From CAYSPO01 sp964432945 (GTDB lineage Bacteria; Bacillota; Clostridia; Tissierellales; Peptoniphilaceae), in NCBI GenBank assembly GCA_964432945.1, contig CAYSPO010000025.1, positions 1-17,424 on the forward strand: DNA of 17,424 nucleotides. Direction: 5' to 3'. Made by a program: the position numbers and the translations under genes. The notes under the pieces were generated by a model. That model was not told the origin of the DNA. It saw only the letters and a list, made by a program, of their open reading frames with translations, and made no database searches. Of this stretch, positions 1 to 8,821 are shown in pieces. Position 1 is the stretch's first letter. Each line of letters begins with the position of its first letter.

Positions 1-371
1 AAAATGTAGACTTAAGAATAATTTCCTATATCCTTAAGTTTATTTCTTTCTTAGGTTTTCAGCCTGATTTAACAGCATGTGTAAGATGTAGAGGAACAAA
101 AGCAAATAAATATTATCCATCTTTAGATGATGGAGGTTTGGTTTGCGATGAATGTAGGATTGGCCTTGGGCAAACACCAATCAATAGAAATGAATTTATA
201 CTTTTAAATAACCTAATCTATTCTAAATCAGAAGATATAAAATATATCAAAGTTAGAGATTCTGTTAATGTAAAAAAATTATTAACTATTAGCTTGGATT
301 TCTTTAAAAAATCCTTTGAGATTGATTCCCTTAATTCTGAAAAATGGTTAGAAAGATTAAATTTTATATAG
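1..371 (+). CDS. recO: DNA repair protein RecO, C-terminal part (5' end outside window)
   Basis: The frame is open from base 3 and ends with TAG at 369-371, so only the last roughly 120 residues are present. RecO helps load RecA on SSB-coated DNA with RecR in the RecFOR pathway. The visible part shows a helical stretch, then FQPDLTACVRCRG and, about 20 residues later, GGLVCDECRIG. This is the CxxC...CxxC zinc-binding element typical of the C-terminal half of many Firmicute RecO proteins. The rest is a helical tail ending EKWLERLNFI. The stop lies only 10 bases before glyQ, and recO-glyQ-glyS is a familiar order in Firmicutes, which supports the call. The true start is not visible. An internal TTG at 138 is not a credible start because the zinc motif begins upstream of it. 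Confidence 0.85.
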   Translation, partial: NVDLRIISYILKFISFLGFQPDLTACVRCRGTKANKYYPSLDDGGLVCDECRIGLGQTPINRNEFILLNNLIYSKSEDIKYIKVRDSVNVKKLLTISLDFFKKSFEIDSLNSEKWLERLNFI

Positions 372-381
372 CGAGGTAAAT

Positions 382-1263
382 ATGAATTTTCAAGAAATGA
401 TAATGAATTTGCAAAAATATTGGAGTGAGCAAGGCTGTGTAGTACTTGAGCCTTATGATACAGAAGTTGGAGCAGGTACTATGAGTCCTAATACTTTTCT
501 TAGAACAATAGGGCCTGAGCCTTGGAGAACTGTATATGTAGAACCTTCTAGAAGACCAGATGATGGTAGGTATGGAGAAAATCCTAATAGGGTTTATCAA
601 CATCATCAACTACAAGTTATACTTAAGCCCTCACCAGATAATATACAAGATTTGTATCTTAAATCTCTTGAATCAATTGGTATTGATAGAAAGATTCATG
701 ATATAAGATTTGTTGAAGATAACTGGGAATCACCGACATTAGGAGCATGGGGGCTAGGTTGGGAAGTATGGTTAGATGGTATGGAAATTAGCCAGTTCAC
801 TTATTTCCAACAAGTGGGAGGAATTTCTTGTGAACCTGAATCGGGTGAAATAACATACGGTTTAGAGAGAATAGCAATGTATTTACAAAAAGTTGATTCT
901 CTTTATGATTTAAAGTGGAGTGATGAGATTACTTATGGAGATATTTTCCATCAAGCTGAATATGAACATAGTGTATATAGTTTTGAAAAAGCTAATTCAG
1001 AAGTCTTAACTGAATTATTTAATAATTATGAAGCACAAGCAGAAGCTTGTATAAAAGATAAGCTGATTTTCCCTGCTTATGATTACATACTTAAATGCTC
1101 TCATACCTTTAATGTTCTTGATGCTAGAGGAGCTATAGGTGTTTCAGAGCGTGCCCATTATATTAAAAGGGTAAGAGATATGGCAAGGCATATAGCAAAA
1201 GCTTACTATGAAAAAAGGGAAGAGTTAGGCTTTCCTATGTTAGGGGTTGAAGATAATGAATAG
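382..1263 (+). CDS. glyQ: Glycyl-tRNA synthetase alpha subunit
   Basis: This is the catalytic subunit of the alpha2beta2 bacterial glycyl-tRNA synthetase, which activates glycine with ATP and charges tRNA-Gly in the cytoplasm. At 293 residues it is full length for the family. It has the diagnostic block TIGPEPWRTVYVEPSRRPDD (about residues 42-61), followed by GRYGENPNRVYQHHQLQVI, with class II motif 2 character. The class II motif 3 appears as YGLERIAMYL near residues 159-168. ATG at 382 follows a GAGGT ribosome site at 374-378. The gene starts 10 bases after recO and overlaps glyS by 8 bases, so the two subunits are probably translated in a coupled way. There is no room for a T-box leader directly upstream, so any tRNA-Gly-responsive control would have to act before recO. 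Confidence 0.98.
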   Translation: MNFQEMIMNLQKYWSEQGCVVLEPYDTEVGAGTMSPNTFLRTIGPEPWRTVYVEPSRRPDDGRYGENPNRVYQHHQLQVILKPSPDNIQDLYLKSLESIGIDRKIHDIRFVEDNWESPTLGAWGLGWEVWLDGMEISQFTYFQQVGGISCEPESGEITYGLERIAMYLQKVDSLYDLKWSDEITYGDIFHQAEYEHSVYSFEKANSEVLTELFNNYEAQAEACIKDKLIFPAYDYILKCSHTFNVLDARGAIGVSERAHYIKRVRDMARHIAKAYYEKREELGFPMLGVEDNE

Positions 1264-3322
1264 ATATCTATTAGAAATTGGAGTCGAAGAATTTCCAGCA
1301 GGTTATGTAAAGGGAATGATTAACCAATTGAACAAATACTTTTCTGAAGAATTAAATGAGAATTCTTTAGCTTTTGATGAAATAAAAATAGAGTCAACTC
1401 CTAGAAGGTTTACAGTTCTTATAAATAATATTTATCAAGAAAGTGATGAAAAATCAGAAGAGGTAAGAGGTCCTTCAGCTAAGATTGCATATAAAGATGG
1501 TGAGCCTACTAAGGCTTTACTAGGGTTTTTAAAAGGTCAAGGAGCAAGTCTTGAAGATCTGATTATCAAAGAATTCAAAGAAGAAGACTATGTTTTTATC
1601 AATAAAATAATAGAATTAAGACCAATAGATGAAATTCTAAAAGATATTGTTCCTCAGGTAATTAAAAGATTAAACTCTCCTAAGACTATGAAATGGGGAG
1701 GAAAAAACCTTAGATTTGCAAGACCTATTAGATATTTCTTATCTTTGTATAATGATGAAATTCTTTCTTTTGATCTTGAAGGAATTATTGTTTCAAATAA
1801 AACAAAAGGTCATAGAGATTTAGGATCAAGTAAAATTATTATAGATAGTATTGATAATTATAAAAATTTACTTAGAGAAAATGGTGTAATACTTGAACGA
1901 AGTGAAAGAAAGAAGATAATAAAATCTGAGTCTATTAAACTAGCTAAAGCTAATGGTGGAGAGTTAGTATTCACTGAAGAATTACTAAATGAGCTTGTTG
2001 ATATTAATGAATATCCTACTCCTTTTATAGGAAGTTTTGACAAAAGATATCTTAGCCTTCCAAAAGAAGTTATTATTACAGTTATGGTTGACCACCAAAG
2101 ATATTTTGCTATGACTGACGGTGAAGGCAATCTAATGCCTAATTTTATTGCTGTTAGAAATGGAAATAGCGAAGGAATTGATAATGTTAGAGAAGGTAAT
2201 GAAAAAGTAATAGAACCAAGACTAAGTGATGCAGAGTTCTTTTACAATGAAGATTTATCTAAAAAACTTGAAGAATTTATACCAAGATTAGAAACTGCAA
2301 GTTTCCATGAAGATTTAGGAAGCATCTATGATAAAAGCCAAAGATTGATAAAACTAGGAGATTTAATTGGGGATCAGTTAGCCGTCGGAGAAGAAGTAAT
2401 TGAAAATGTTCGTAGAGCAGCATTCTTGTCAAAAGCTGATTTAGTTACAAATATGGTTACTGAGTTTACTGAACTGCAGGGTCTTATGGGTAAAATTTAC
2501 GCTTTAGCTTCTAAGGAAAAAACTTTAGTTGCTCAGGCTATAGAAGAACAATATATGCCTGTAAGAGCAGATGGAGATTTGCCTCAATCAACTGCAGGAA
2601 TGATATTAAGCATTGCTGATAAATTAGATAGTATTTGTGCTATGTATGCCGTAGGAGTAAGAGTTACAGGTTCTCAAGATCCTTTTGCCTTAAGAAGGGC
2701 TGCTTTAGGAATAATAAATATTATCTTAGATAAAAACTTAAATCTTGACTTAGATCAGATGATTAAAGATGGACTTTATACAGCACTTGAAGATCAATCT
2801 TTAGTTTTTGACTATAATCAAGGAAAAGAAGATATCTTAGAATTTTTCTTAGGACGTTATAGGTCTATATTGATAGATAAAGGTGAAAGATACGATATTG
2901 TTGATGCTGTATTTGCAACAGGAGATTATAATATTTATCAATTGAATGAAAAGGTAAATGCTCTTACAGACTTCTTAGATAAAAATGAACATGTTATGGA
3001 AACTATAAATAGGGTTGCAAATATTACTAAAGATTTTGATAAAATTAATATTAAAGAAGAGTTATTTAATCAAGATGAAGAAAAAGAATTATACTTAGGT
3101 ATAAATACTTTAGAAGAAATAGATTTAATGGTTGAAAGAGGAGAATTCAAGGAAGCTCTGGAAGAATATATGAATTTATCTCAATCATTAAATAATTTCT
3201 TTGATAATGTTATGGTAATGACTGAAGATGGAGAAGTTAGAAATAATAGGTTATCTTTAGTTAAAAGATATTATGAAACAATTAGAAAAATATTTATTCC
3301 AAGTTATATAGTTAAAGAATAA
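1256..3322 (+). CDS. glyS: Glycyl-tRNA synthetase beta subunit
   Basis: This is the tRNA-binding partner of GlyQ, 688 residues and normal in length. It begins MNRYLLEIGVEEFPAGYVKG, the canonical N-terminus of the family. The ATG at 1256 overlaps the glyQ stop (ATGAATAG), and AGGGGT at 1242-1247 can serve as ribosome site. A TTG at 1247 would add only three residues and is less likely. Recognisable blocks are RGPSAKIAYKDGEPTKAL, MVDHQRYFAMTDGEGNL, the HD-like region around SKADLVTNMVTEFTELQG, and QDPFALRRAALGI. The C-terminal roughly 120 residues match the DALR-type anticodon-binding region in position and helical character. The next gene starts 12 bases downstream, so glyS is inside an operon. 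Confidence 0.97.
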   Translation: MNRYLLEIGVEEFPAGYVKGMINQLNKYFSEELNENSLAFDEIKIESTPRRFTVLINNIYQESDEKSEEVRGPSAKIAYKDGEPTKALLGFLKGQGASLEDLIIKEFKEEDYVFINKIIELRPIDEILKDIVPQVIKRLNSPKTMKWGGKNLRFARPIRYFLSLYNDEILSFDLEGIIVSNKTKGHRDLGSSKIIIDSIDNYKNLLRENGVILERSERKKIIKSESIKLAKANGGELVFTEELLNELVDINEYPTPFIGSFDKRYLSLPKEVIITVMVDHQRYFAMTDGEGNLMPNFIAVRNGNSEGIDNVREGNEKVIEPRLSDAEFFYNEDLSKKLEEFIPRLETASFHEDLGSIYDKSQRLIKLGDLIGDQLAVGEEVIENVRRAAFLSKADLVTNMVTEFTELQGLMGKIYALASKEKTLVAQAIEEQYMPVRADGDLPQSTAGMILSIADKLDSICAMYAVGVRVTGSQDPFALRRAALGIINIILDKNLNLDLDQMIKDGLYTALEDQSLVFDYNQGKEDILEFFLGRYRSILIDKGERYDIVDAVFATGDYNIYQLNEKVNALTDFLDKNEHVMETINRVANITKDFDKINIKEELFNQDEEKELYLGINTLEEIDLMVERGEFKEALEEYMNLSQSLNNFFDNVMVMTEDGEVRNNRLSLVKRYYETIRKIFIPSYIVKE

Positions 3323-3334
3323 TAAGGAGCTAGT

Positions 3335-4141
3335 ATGGACATTAAAATATATGTAGTCTCAGATTCCCTTGGAGAAACAGCCCATAATTTGGCTACTGCC
3401 ATTATGGAGCAGTTTCCTAAAATTGAATATGAAATAGTAAGATTTCCTATGATAAAACAGAAGGAAGAAATTGATACTATACTTAACGAAATTGAGCCGA
3501 AATCTATTTTGATGTTCACAGTTGTTATAAAGGAATTATCTAAATATTTATTAGAGCAAGCTAAATCTAAAGATATTTATGCTTTTGATTTACTTGGCGA
3601 AGAGATTAAAACTCTTGAAAATATTTTAGGCATAAAATCTCAAGAAAAACCAGGTACAAATAGATTATTAGATAAAACTTATTTTGATACAATATCGGCT
3701 ATTGAGTTTACTATAAAACACGATGATGGTCTTGAGCCTTCTGATGGAATACTTAAAGCTGATATAGTACTAATAGGAGTTAGTCGGACAAGTAAAACTC
3801 CTACTTCGTTACTTCTTGCCACAAAAGGATATAAAGTTATGAATGTTCCCCTTGTTCCAGAGTCGCCTCCTCCTAAGGAACTCTGGGAAATAAACCCTAG
3901 GAAGATTATTGGTTTAGTAACTTCAGTTGATAGACTTTATGAAACTAGAAAAGATAGATTAAAAATGCTAGGCATGAGTTCAGGATCAAGCTATGCTAAA
4001 ACAGATAGGATAAAAGAGGAATTGCTTTATGCCTTAGATATAATGGACTCTTTAAAATGTAATATTATAGATGTAACAGACTCAACAATTCATAGAACAG
4101 CAAGTGAGATAGAAAAAATCATAAAATCTTATAGGAAGTGA
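3335..4141 (+). CDS. yqfL: PPDK/PEP-synthase regulatory protein (bifunctional kinase/pyrophosphorylase, DUF299)
   Basis: Members of this family switch pyruvate phosphate dikinase or PEP synthase off by ADP-dependent phosphorylation of a threonine, and back on by phosphate-dependent dephosphorylation. The 268-residue length is typical. The N-terminus IYVVSDSLGETAHNLA matches the family signature VSDS(T/S)GETA. The nucleotide-binding loop is IGVSRTSKTPTSL (G148 to T155), and the conserved VPLVPESPPPKELWEI follows at about 171-186. AAGGAGCT lies just before ATG 3335. The gene sits between glyS and dgt with gaps of 12 and 4 bases; a yqfL-like gene after glyS is common in Firmicutes. The target dikinase is not in the window, so whether it acts on PPDK or PEP synthase is inferred from the Firmicute background (PPDK more likely). 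Confidence 0.93.
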   Translation: MDIKIYVVSDSLGETAHNLATAIMEQFPKIEYEIVRFPMIKQKEEIDTILNEIEPKSILMFTVVIKELSKYLLEQAKSKDIYAFDLLGEEIKTLENILGIKSQEKPGTNRLLDKTYFDTISAIEFTIKHDDGLEPSDGILKADIVLIGVSRTSKTPTSLLLATKGYKVMNVPLVPESPPPKELWEINPRKIIGLVTSVDRLYETRKDRLKMLGMSSGSSYAKTDRIKEELLYALDIMDSLKCNIIDVTDSTIHRTASEIEKIIKSYRK

Positions 4142-4145
4142 TATT

Positions 4146-5156
4146 GTGAATATTAGAATCCAAAATGAAGATTTAGAAAATTTGATTTTATCAAAGTATG
4201 CATGTAAATCAAGGGAGTCTAAAGGTAGGGAAAAACAAGAAGAAAAATGCTTAATGAGAACGGATTTTCAAAGAGATAGAGACAGGATAATCCACTCTAA
4301 AGCTTTTCGTAGGTTAAAACATAAAACCCAAGTTTATATTTCTCCTAATGGCGATCATTATAGAACAAGGATTACTCATACTCTAGAAGTGTCTCAAATT
4401 TCTAGGACTATTGCTAGAGCTCTAAGGCTAAACGAAGATTTAGTTGAAGCTATAGCACTTGGTCATGACTTAGGTCATACTCCTTTTGGTCATATAGGAG
4501 AATCGGCATTAAATAAAATTAGTGAAAATGGATTCAAGCATAATATTCAATCACTTAGGGTTGTTGATAAATTAGAAATAAAAAAAGATAAAAGAGGATT
4601 AAATCTTTGCTATGAAACTAGAGATGGTATAAGAAATCATTCTGGCGAAGATTTGCCTCAGACACTGGAAGGAATGTTAGTCAGATTATGCGATAGAGTT
4701 GCATATATCAACCATGATATAGATGATTCTATAAGAGCAGGCATTATTTCCAATGAAGATTTGCCTAAAGACATTACTCGTGTTCTTGGAGAAAGTCATG
4801 GTGATAGAATAAACACTATGGTAATGAATATAATTGAAAACAGCCTAGATAATAGCTCTATTGAAATGAGTGAAGAAGTTAAAGAGGCAAGTGATTCTTT
4901 AAGGAAATTTATGTTTGAAAATGTTTATTTAGATGAAAAAGTTAAGCAAGAGGCAGATAAAGCTGAGAGAATTATAAAGGAACTTTATTTTTATTATTTA
5001 GATAATCCAGAATATATACCAGAGAATTTTAGGAGATATGATGATGATGTCAATCCAGAAATTATTGTCTGTGACTATATAGCTGGCATGACTGATAGGT
5101 ATGTTATGTATAAATTTCAAGAAATTTTTGTACCGAAATCTTGGAATATAATTTGA
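4146..5156 (+). CDS. dgt: HD-domain deoxyguanosinetriphosphate triphosphohydrolase-like protein
   Basis: These enzymes hydrolyse dNTPs to deoxynucleoside and triphosphate, influencing dNTP pools. The 336-residue protein carries the metal-binding HD signature. His78 lies in RTRITHTLEVSQ, His107-Asp108 in ALGHDLGHTPFGH, and a further Asp183 in LCDRVAYINHDIDD. RIIHSKAFRRLKHKTQVY (48-65) is also strongly conserved in the dGTPase-like family. The GTG start at 4146 lies 4 bases after the yqfL stop, with AGGAAG near 4132-4137 as a modest ribosome site, which suggests translational coupling. Substrate preference among dNTPs cannot be read from the sequence. Placement just before dnaG and rpoD is seen in many clostridial relatives and fits a replication-related role. 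Confidence 0.93.
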   Translation: MNIRIQNEDLENLILSKYACKSRESKGREKQEEKCLMRTDFQRDRDRIIHSKAFRRLKHKTQVYISPNGDHYRTRITHTLEVSQISRTIARALRLNEDLVEAIALGHDLGHTPFGHIGESALNKISENGFKHNIQSLRVVDKLEIKKDKRGLNLCYETRDGIRNHSGEDLPQTLEGMLVRLCDRVAYINHDIDDSIRAGIISNEDLPKDITRVLGESHGDRINTMVMNIIENSLDNSSIEMSEEVKEASDSLRKFMFENVYLDEKVKQEADKAERIIKELYFYYLDNPEYIPENFRRYDDDVNPEIIVCDYIAGMTDRYVMYKFQEIFVPKSWNII

Positions 5157-5181
5157 TACTTTATAGATTAAATGTTATAAT
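5153..5181 (+). promoter_or_regulatory. Predicted sigma-A promoter for dnaG-rpoD-trmK-nif3
   Basis: TTGATA (5153-5158) and TATAAT (5176-5181) are separated by exactly 17 bases. TG lies one base before the -10 (TGTTATAAT), an extended -10. The -35 overlaps the dgt stop codon (5154-5156). The expected transcript start near 5188 leaves about 20 bases of leader before ATG 5208, including the ribosome site GAAGGAAGG. It fits a separate transcript for primase and sigma factor. Confidence 0.8.
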
Positions 5182-5207
5182 AATTCATTGCTTGAAGGAA
5201 GGCAGAT

Positions 5208-6938
5208 ATGTCTGATGATGTAAGTAGAGTTAAAGAAGCAATTAACATAGTTGATGTAATTGGTGAATTCGTAGAATTAAAAAAAGCGGGAAAAAATTAT
5301 AAGGGCTTATGCCCATTTCATAAGGAAAAAACACCTTCTTTTGTCGTATCAGAAGAAAGAGGTACATTTATGTGCTTTGGTTGTCATGAGGCCGGAGATG
5401 TTTTTTCTTTTTTAATGAAAAGAGATAATATGACTTTCCCAGAAGCTTTAGAGTATTTGGCAGATAAAGCAGGTATAACCTTAGAAAACACAATACAAAA
5501 TCGCCAGAAAAAAATTGATTTTGAAAAATATTATAAGATAAATGAGGATGCGAGAAAGTTCTTCTATCAAAACTTATTAACCTATAAACCTGCAAGAGAT
5601 TACTTAAGAAATAGAAAAATTGATGATTATACAATTAATGAATTTTCTTTGGGATATGCTCCTGACTCATGGGATATTTTGACGAATCATATGACTAGAA
5701 TTGGGCATAAATTAGAAGATCTTGTGGAATTAGGATTAGTTGCTAGAAGCCAAAACGGACGATACTATGATGTTTATAGAAATAGGTTGATTTTTCCTAT
5801 TTATAATATAAGAGATAGAATAATCGGTTTTGGTGGCAGAACTTTAGCTAATGATAGAGCCAAATACATAAACTCACCAGAATCTGAAATTTACCATAAA
5901 GGAAGTCAGCTTTATGGTTTAAATCTTATTCATAAAGAGAATAATAGAGATAGGATTATTTTAGTTGAAGGATATATGGATGTTATTGGACTAAGGCAGA
6001 ATGGATTTAAAAACACAGTTGCAGCCTTAGGAACTGCTTTAACAGACCAGCAAGTCAAGCTAGCAAGTAGATATGCAAAAGAAGTTTATCTATCATATGA
6101 CTCTGACTCAGCAGGAATCAAGGCGAGTTTAAGAGCGATAGAGAGTTTTACTGATAAAGGTATTTTCCCAAAAGTTATTTCTCTTGAAGAAGGTCTAGAT
6201 CCAGACGATTATATTAAAGAATATAGTAGTGAAGCTTATGAGAAAAAGATAAAAGAAGCTGATAACCATATTGATTTTCAATTAAATCTAATTACTAAAA
6301 ATACTGATGTAACAGATCCGGGGAAAATGACGGATACTATAAAAAATATTTCAGAGATAATAAATCCCATAAAATCAGAAGTTGTTAAAGATGAATATAT
6401 ACAAAAAGTTTCAAAGAAACTTGGTATAAATCCTATGTCCTTAGCGAATGATCTTGGAAAGTTTACTATAAAGCCACAAGTACAATTACAGCCAAGAATA
6501 GAAAAAGACACTAAGGATTTACCGCAGACTTTAATTTTAGCACTAAAATTTTCTATTAAATCTAAAGATTACTACGAGGGATTGAAAACTTATATTAAAA
6601 AATTAGATTTATATGAATTAGGGTATATATTTGAATATATACAAGAGAAATACGAAAATGATAAAGAATTGAGCCTAGAGCAGATGGCTGATGAGCTCAA
6701 TTTTACAGAAAATAGGTATAAACTACTTAAATTTGATAATATAGAAAATGAGGCAGAAGCCTATAATGAATTATTATTTAGAATTAAGAGATTAGACCTA
6801 GAAGAAGAAAGAGATAAGTTAAAATCTACAATTAGTATGCTAGTAAGCATAATTGATAGTAATCCTGATAAGCAAGATGAATTAAGAGAGCTTATTCAAA
6901 GGCTTACTGAGATAGAGCTTGCATTAAAAACTAAGTGA
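5208..6938 (+). CDS. dnaG: DNA primase
   Basis: DnaG synthesises RNA primers at the replication fork. The 576-residue protein has the expected order of domains. First is the CHC2 zinc finger, with C35, H38, C56 and C59 in GLCPFHKEKTPSF and MCFGCHEAGD. Next is the RNA polymerase core, and then the TOPRIM metal site with E254 in VEGYMD and D298/D300 in YDSDSAG. The C-terminal roughly 130 residues are helical and would hold the helicase-interaction domain, which is poorly conserved. The length is near the usual 590-600. ATG 5208 follows GAAGGAAGG. rpoD starts 24 bases after the stop, the standard primase-sigma pairing of the macromolecular synthesis operon. Confidence 0.98.
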   Translation: MSDDVSRVKEAINIVDVIGEFVELKKAGKNYKGLCPFHKEKTPSFVVSEERGTFMCFGCHEAGDVFSFLMKRDNMTFPEALEYLADKAGITLENTIQNRQKKIDFEKYYKINEDARKFFYQNLLTYKPARDYLRNRKIDDYTINEFSLGYAPDSWDILTNHMTRIGHKLEDLVELGLVARSQNGRYYDVYRNRLIFPIYNIRDRIIGFGGRTLANDRAKYINSPESEIYHKGSQLYGLNLIHKENNRDRIILVEGYMDVIGLRQNGFKNTVAALGTALTDQQVKLASRYAKEVYLSYDSDSAGIKASLRAIESFTDKGIFPKVISLEEGLDPDDYIKEYSSEAYEKKIKEADNHIDFQLNLITKNTDVTDPGKMTDTIKNISEIINPIKSEVVKDEYIQKVSKKLGINPMSLANDLGKFTIKPQVQLQPRIEKDTKDLPQTLILALKFSIKSKDYYEGLKTYIKKLDLYELGYIFEYIQEKYENDKELSLEQMADELNFTENRYKLLKFDNIENEAEAYNELLFRIKRLDLEEERDKLKSTISMLVSIIDSNPDKQDELRELIQRLTEIELALKTK

Positions 6939-6962
6939 TAGGTTTTTCTAGGAGGGTGTTCT

Positions 6963-8147
6963 ATGGCATTAGATAATGAAAAATATGATAATTTTTTTGA
7001 TGAGATATTTGATGATTTGAAGCAAAAAGGTGAAGAGAACAATAATATTATTTCTATATCCAAAATTAACGCCCATGAATCAATTAATCAATTAGATGAA
7101 GACGAAAAAGAGTTATTAATTAATAATTTAACTGAAGCTGGGATTGACGTTATAGATGATCCTGACATTGATATTGAGGAAGTTGATCTTGATCAGATAG
7201 ATGATCTTCAACAAGATGATGTAGATGAGATGGATGATGAGCAGCTTTCAGCTGAGGCAGAAGCTGAAGAGAGAGCTGAAAGGGAAAGATTAAAGCAAAA
7301 CGCTGCATCTGTTGCTGCAAATGTTGATGATCCTGTTAAAATGTATTTAAAGGAAATTGGTAAGGTTGAACTTTTAACTGCTGAGGAAGAAGTAAACATT
7401 GCCAAGAGAATTGAAAACGGAGATGAGTCTGCAAAAAAAGAATTAGCTGCTGCTAATTTAAGACTTGTTGTATCTATTGCGAAAAAATATGTTGGTAGGG
7501 GACTATCTTTCTTGGATTTAATTCAAGAAGGAAATATGGGGCTTATGAAAGCTGTAGATAAATTTGATTATACAAAAGGTTTCAAATTTTCTACTTATGG
7601 TACTTGGTGGATTAGACAAGCAATAACAAGAGCTATAGCTGACCAAGCAAGGACTATTAGAATTCCAGTTCATATGGTAGAGACTATAAATAAGTTAGTT
7701 AGAATACAAAGACAACTCGTTCAAGAACTTGGTAGAGATCCAACTAATGAGGAAATAGCTGCTGAAATGGGAGTAGATGAAGAAAAGGTAAGGGAAGTTA
7801 AAAAGATTGCCCAAGATCCTGTGTCTTTAGAGACACCTATTGGTGAAGAAGAAGACTCTCAATTAGGTGATTTTATTGAAGACGATACTGTTATTTCACC
7901 TGAAGAAGCTGCTGATTATACAATGCTAAGGGAAGAACTGGATAATATCTTAAGTGGTTTATCGGATAGAGAAAAGAAAGTTCTAGAACTTAGGTTTGGG
8001 CTAAATGACGGTATGCCAAGGACTTTAGAAGAAGTTGGTAAAGAGTTTGATGTTACTCGTGAAAGAATAAGACAAATAGAAGCTAAAGCACTAAGAAAAC
8101 TTAAACATCCAAGTAGAAGCCAAAAATTAAAGGACTTTTTAGAATAA
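6963..8147 (+). CDS. rpoD: RNA polymerase primary sigma factor (sigma-A / RpoD)
   Basis: This is the housekeeping sigma factor that directs RNA polymerase to -35/-10 promoters such as those seen here. The 394-residue protein has an acidic N-terminus rich in Asp and Glu (about residues 60-107). Region 1.2 is at DDPVKMYLKEIGKVELLT (122-139). Regions 2.1-2.4 cover 165-240 and include RGLSFLDLIQEGNMGLMKAV, FKFSTYGTWWIRQAITRAI and RTIRIPVHMVE. Region 3 is around 241-300, and region 4.2 is the helix-turn-helix TLEEVGKEFDVTRERIRQIE (354-373), ending RSQKLKDFLE. All blocks are group 1 type. The ATG is preceded by AGGAGGG. The TAA stop overlaps the trmK start by one base. Confidence 0.98.
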   Translation: MALDNEKYDNFFDEIFDDLKQKGEENNNIISISKINAHESINQLDEDEKELLINNLTEAGIDVIDDPDIDIEEVDLDQIDDLQQDDVDEMDDEQLSAEAEAEERAERERLKQNAASVAANVDDPVKMYLKEIGKVELLTAEEEVNIAKRIENGDESAKKELAAANLRLVVSIAKKYVGRGLSFLDLIQEGNMGLMKAVDKFDYTKGFKFSTYGTWWIRQAITRAIADQARTIRIPVHMVETINKLVRIQRQLVQELGRDPTNEEIAAEMGVDEEKVREVKKIAQDPVSLETPIGEEEDSQLGDFIEDDTVISPEEAADYTMLREELDNILSGLSDREKKVLELRFGLNDGMPRTLEEVGKEFDVTRERIRQIEAKALRKLKHPSRSQKLKDFLE

Positions 8148-8821
8148 TGAATTTAAGACTGGAAGCTATTTTATCACTTATTAATGATGATTATGTTTTG
8201 GATATTGGAACTGATCATGGAATTTTACCTATAAGACTTATAGAAGAAAATAGAGCCAAGAAAGTACTGGCAACTGATATCTCAGAAAAATCACTTTCAA
8301 AATTAAATAGTAAGTTAGATAAAAATAATGATAAAATTGAATTAAAAGTTTCTGATGGACTCACGAAAATTGTGAGTCCTTTTCCAGATATTTGTGTAAT
8401 TGCAGGTATGGGAGGCAGACTTATAATTGATATATTAGATAAGGATTTGGCTAAAACAAAATCTATTAATAAATATATTTTTCAATCTAATACATCCGTT
8501 AAAGAACTTAGAAAATTTCTTTTAGACAATTCTTTCAAAATTATTAATGAACTTGCAGTTGTAGATGAAGGTATTTACTATAATATTATTATGGTTGAAA
8601 ATGGTAAGGATACAGAATACTTACCTTATGAACTCAGCTATGGAAAACTTTTAATTAATGAAAAAAACAAATTGACTTTAAATAAAATACTTGCTGATAA
8701 AACAAGATTGGAAAAAATATTGTTAAATTTAGAAGAAAATAATCTTGATAAAGAAAGTCAGTTAAAAATTAAAAGTGAATTAAATGAAATCAAGGAGGCC
8801 TTAGCCATATATGAAGCTTAA
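8147..8821 (+). CDS. trmK: tRNA (adenine(22)-N(1))-methyltransferase
   Basis: TrmK methylates N1 of A22 in bacterial tRNAs using S-adenosylmethionine. The 224-residue protein starts MNLRLEAILSLI and has the SAM-binding motif VLDIGTDHGILPI (17-29), an acidic ribose contact in ATDIS (42-46) and the family signature AGMGGRLI (86-93). The C-terminal part is Lys/Glu-rich and probably forms a coiled coil, as in known TrmK proteins. ATG 8147 shares a base with the rpoD stop (TAATG), so translation is coupled to the sigma factor. It overlaps the next gene by 11 bases. The order sigA-trmK-nif3 is also found in Bacillus. A terminator-like hairpin lies inside codons 71-78 (separate entry). Confidence 0.93.
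   Translation: MNLRLEAILSLINDDYVLDIGTDHGILPIRLIEENRAKKVLATDISEKSLSKLNSKLDKNNDKIELKVSDGLTKIVSPFPDICVIAGMGGRLIIDILDKDLAKTKSINKYIFQSNTSVKELRKFLLDNSFKIINELAVVDEGIYYNIIMVENGKDTEYLPYELSYGKLLINEKNKLTLNKILADKTRLEKILLNLEENNLDKESQLKIKSELNEIKEALAIYEA
8357..8383 (+). other. Perfect hairpin with T-tract inside trmK
   Basis: GGACTCAC (8357-8364) and GTGAGTCC (8372-8379) are perfect inverted repeats around a 7-base loop and are followed by TTTT (8380-8383). A G-U and an A-U pair could extend the stem into the loop. The stem is GC-richer than its surroundings. It lies in frame within trmK codons 71-78. It resembles an intrinsic terminator, but its T-tract is short and it could be a coincidence of codon choice. 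Confidence 0.4.

Noticed and set aside
372..381. Possible T-box or other leader before glyQ.
   Set aside because: Only 10 bases separate recO and glyQ, enough for a ribosome site only; no leader structure is possible there.
1858..2130. Minus-strand open frames inside glyS, and similar ones inside glyQ, dnaG, rpoD, mcsA and clpC (for example 364-609, 5368-5634, 7208-7405, 14549-14818).
   Set aside because: They lie fully opposite strongly conserved genes, have low-complexity or unrecognisable products and no ribosome sites. They are shadows of the real coding frames.
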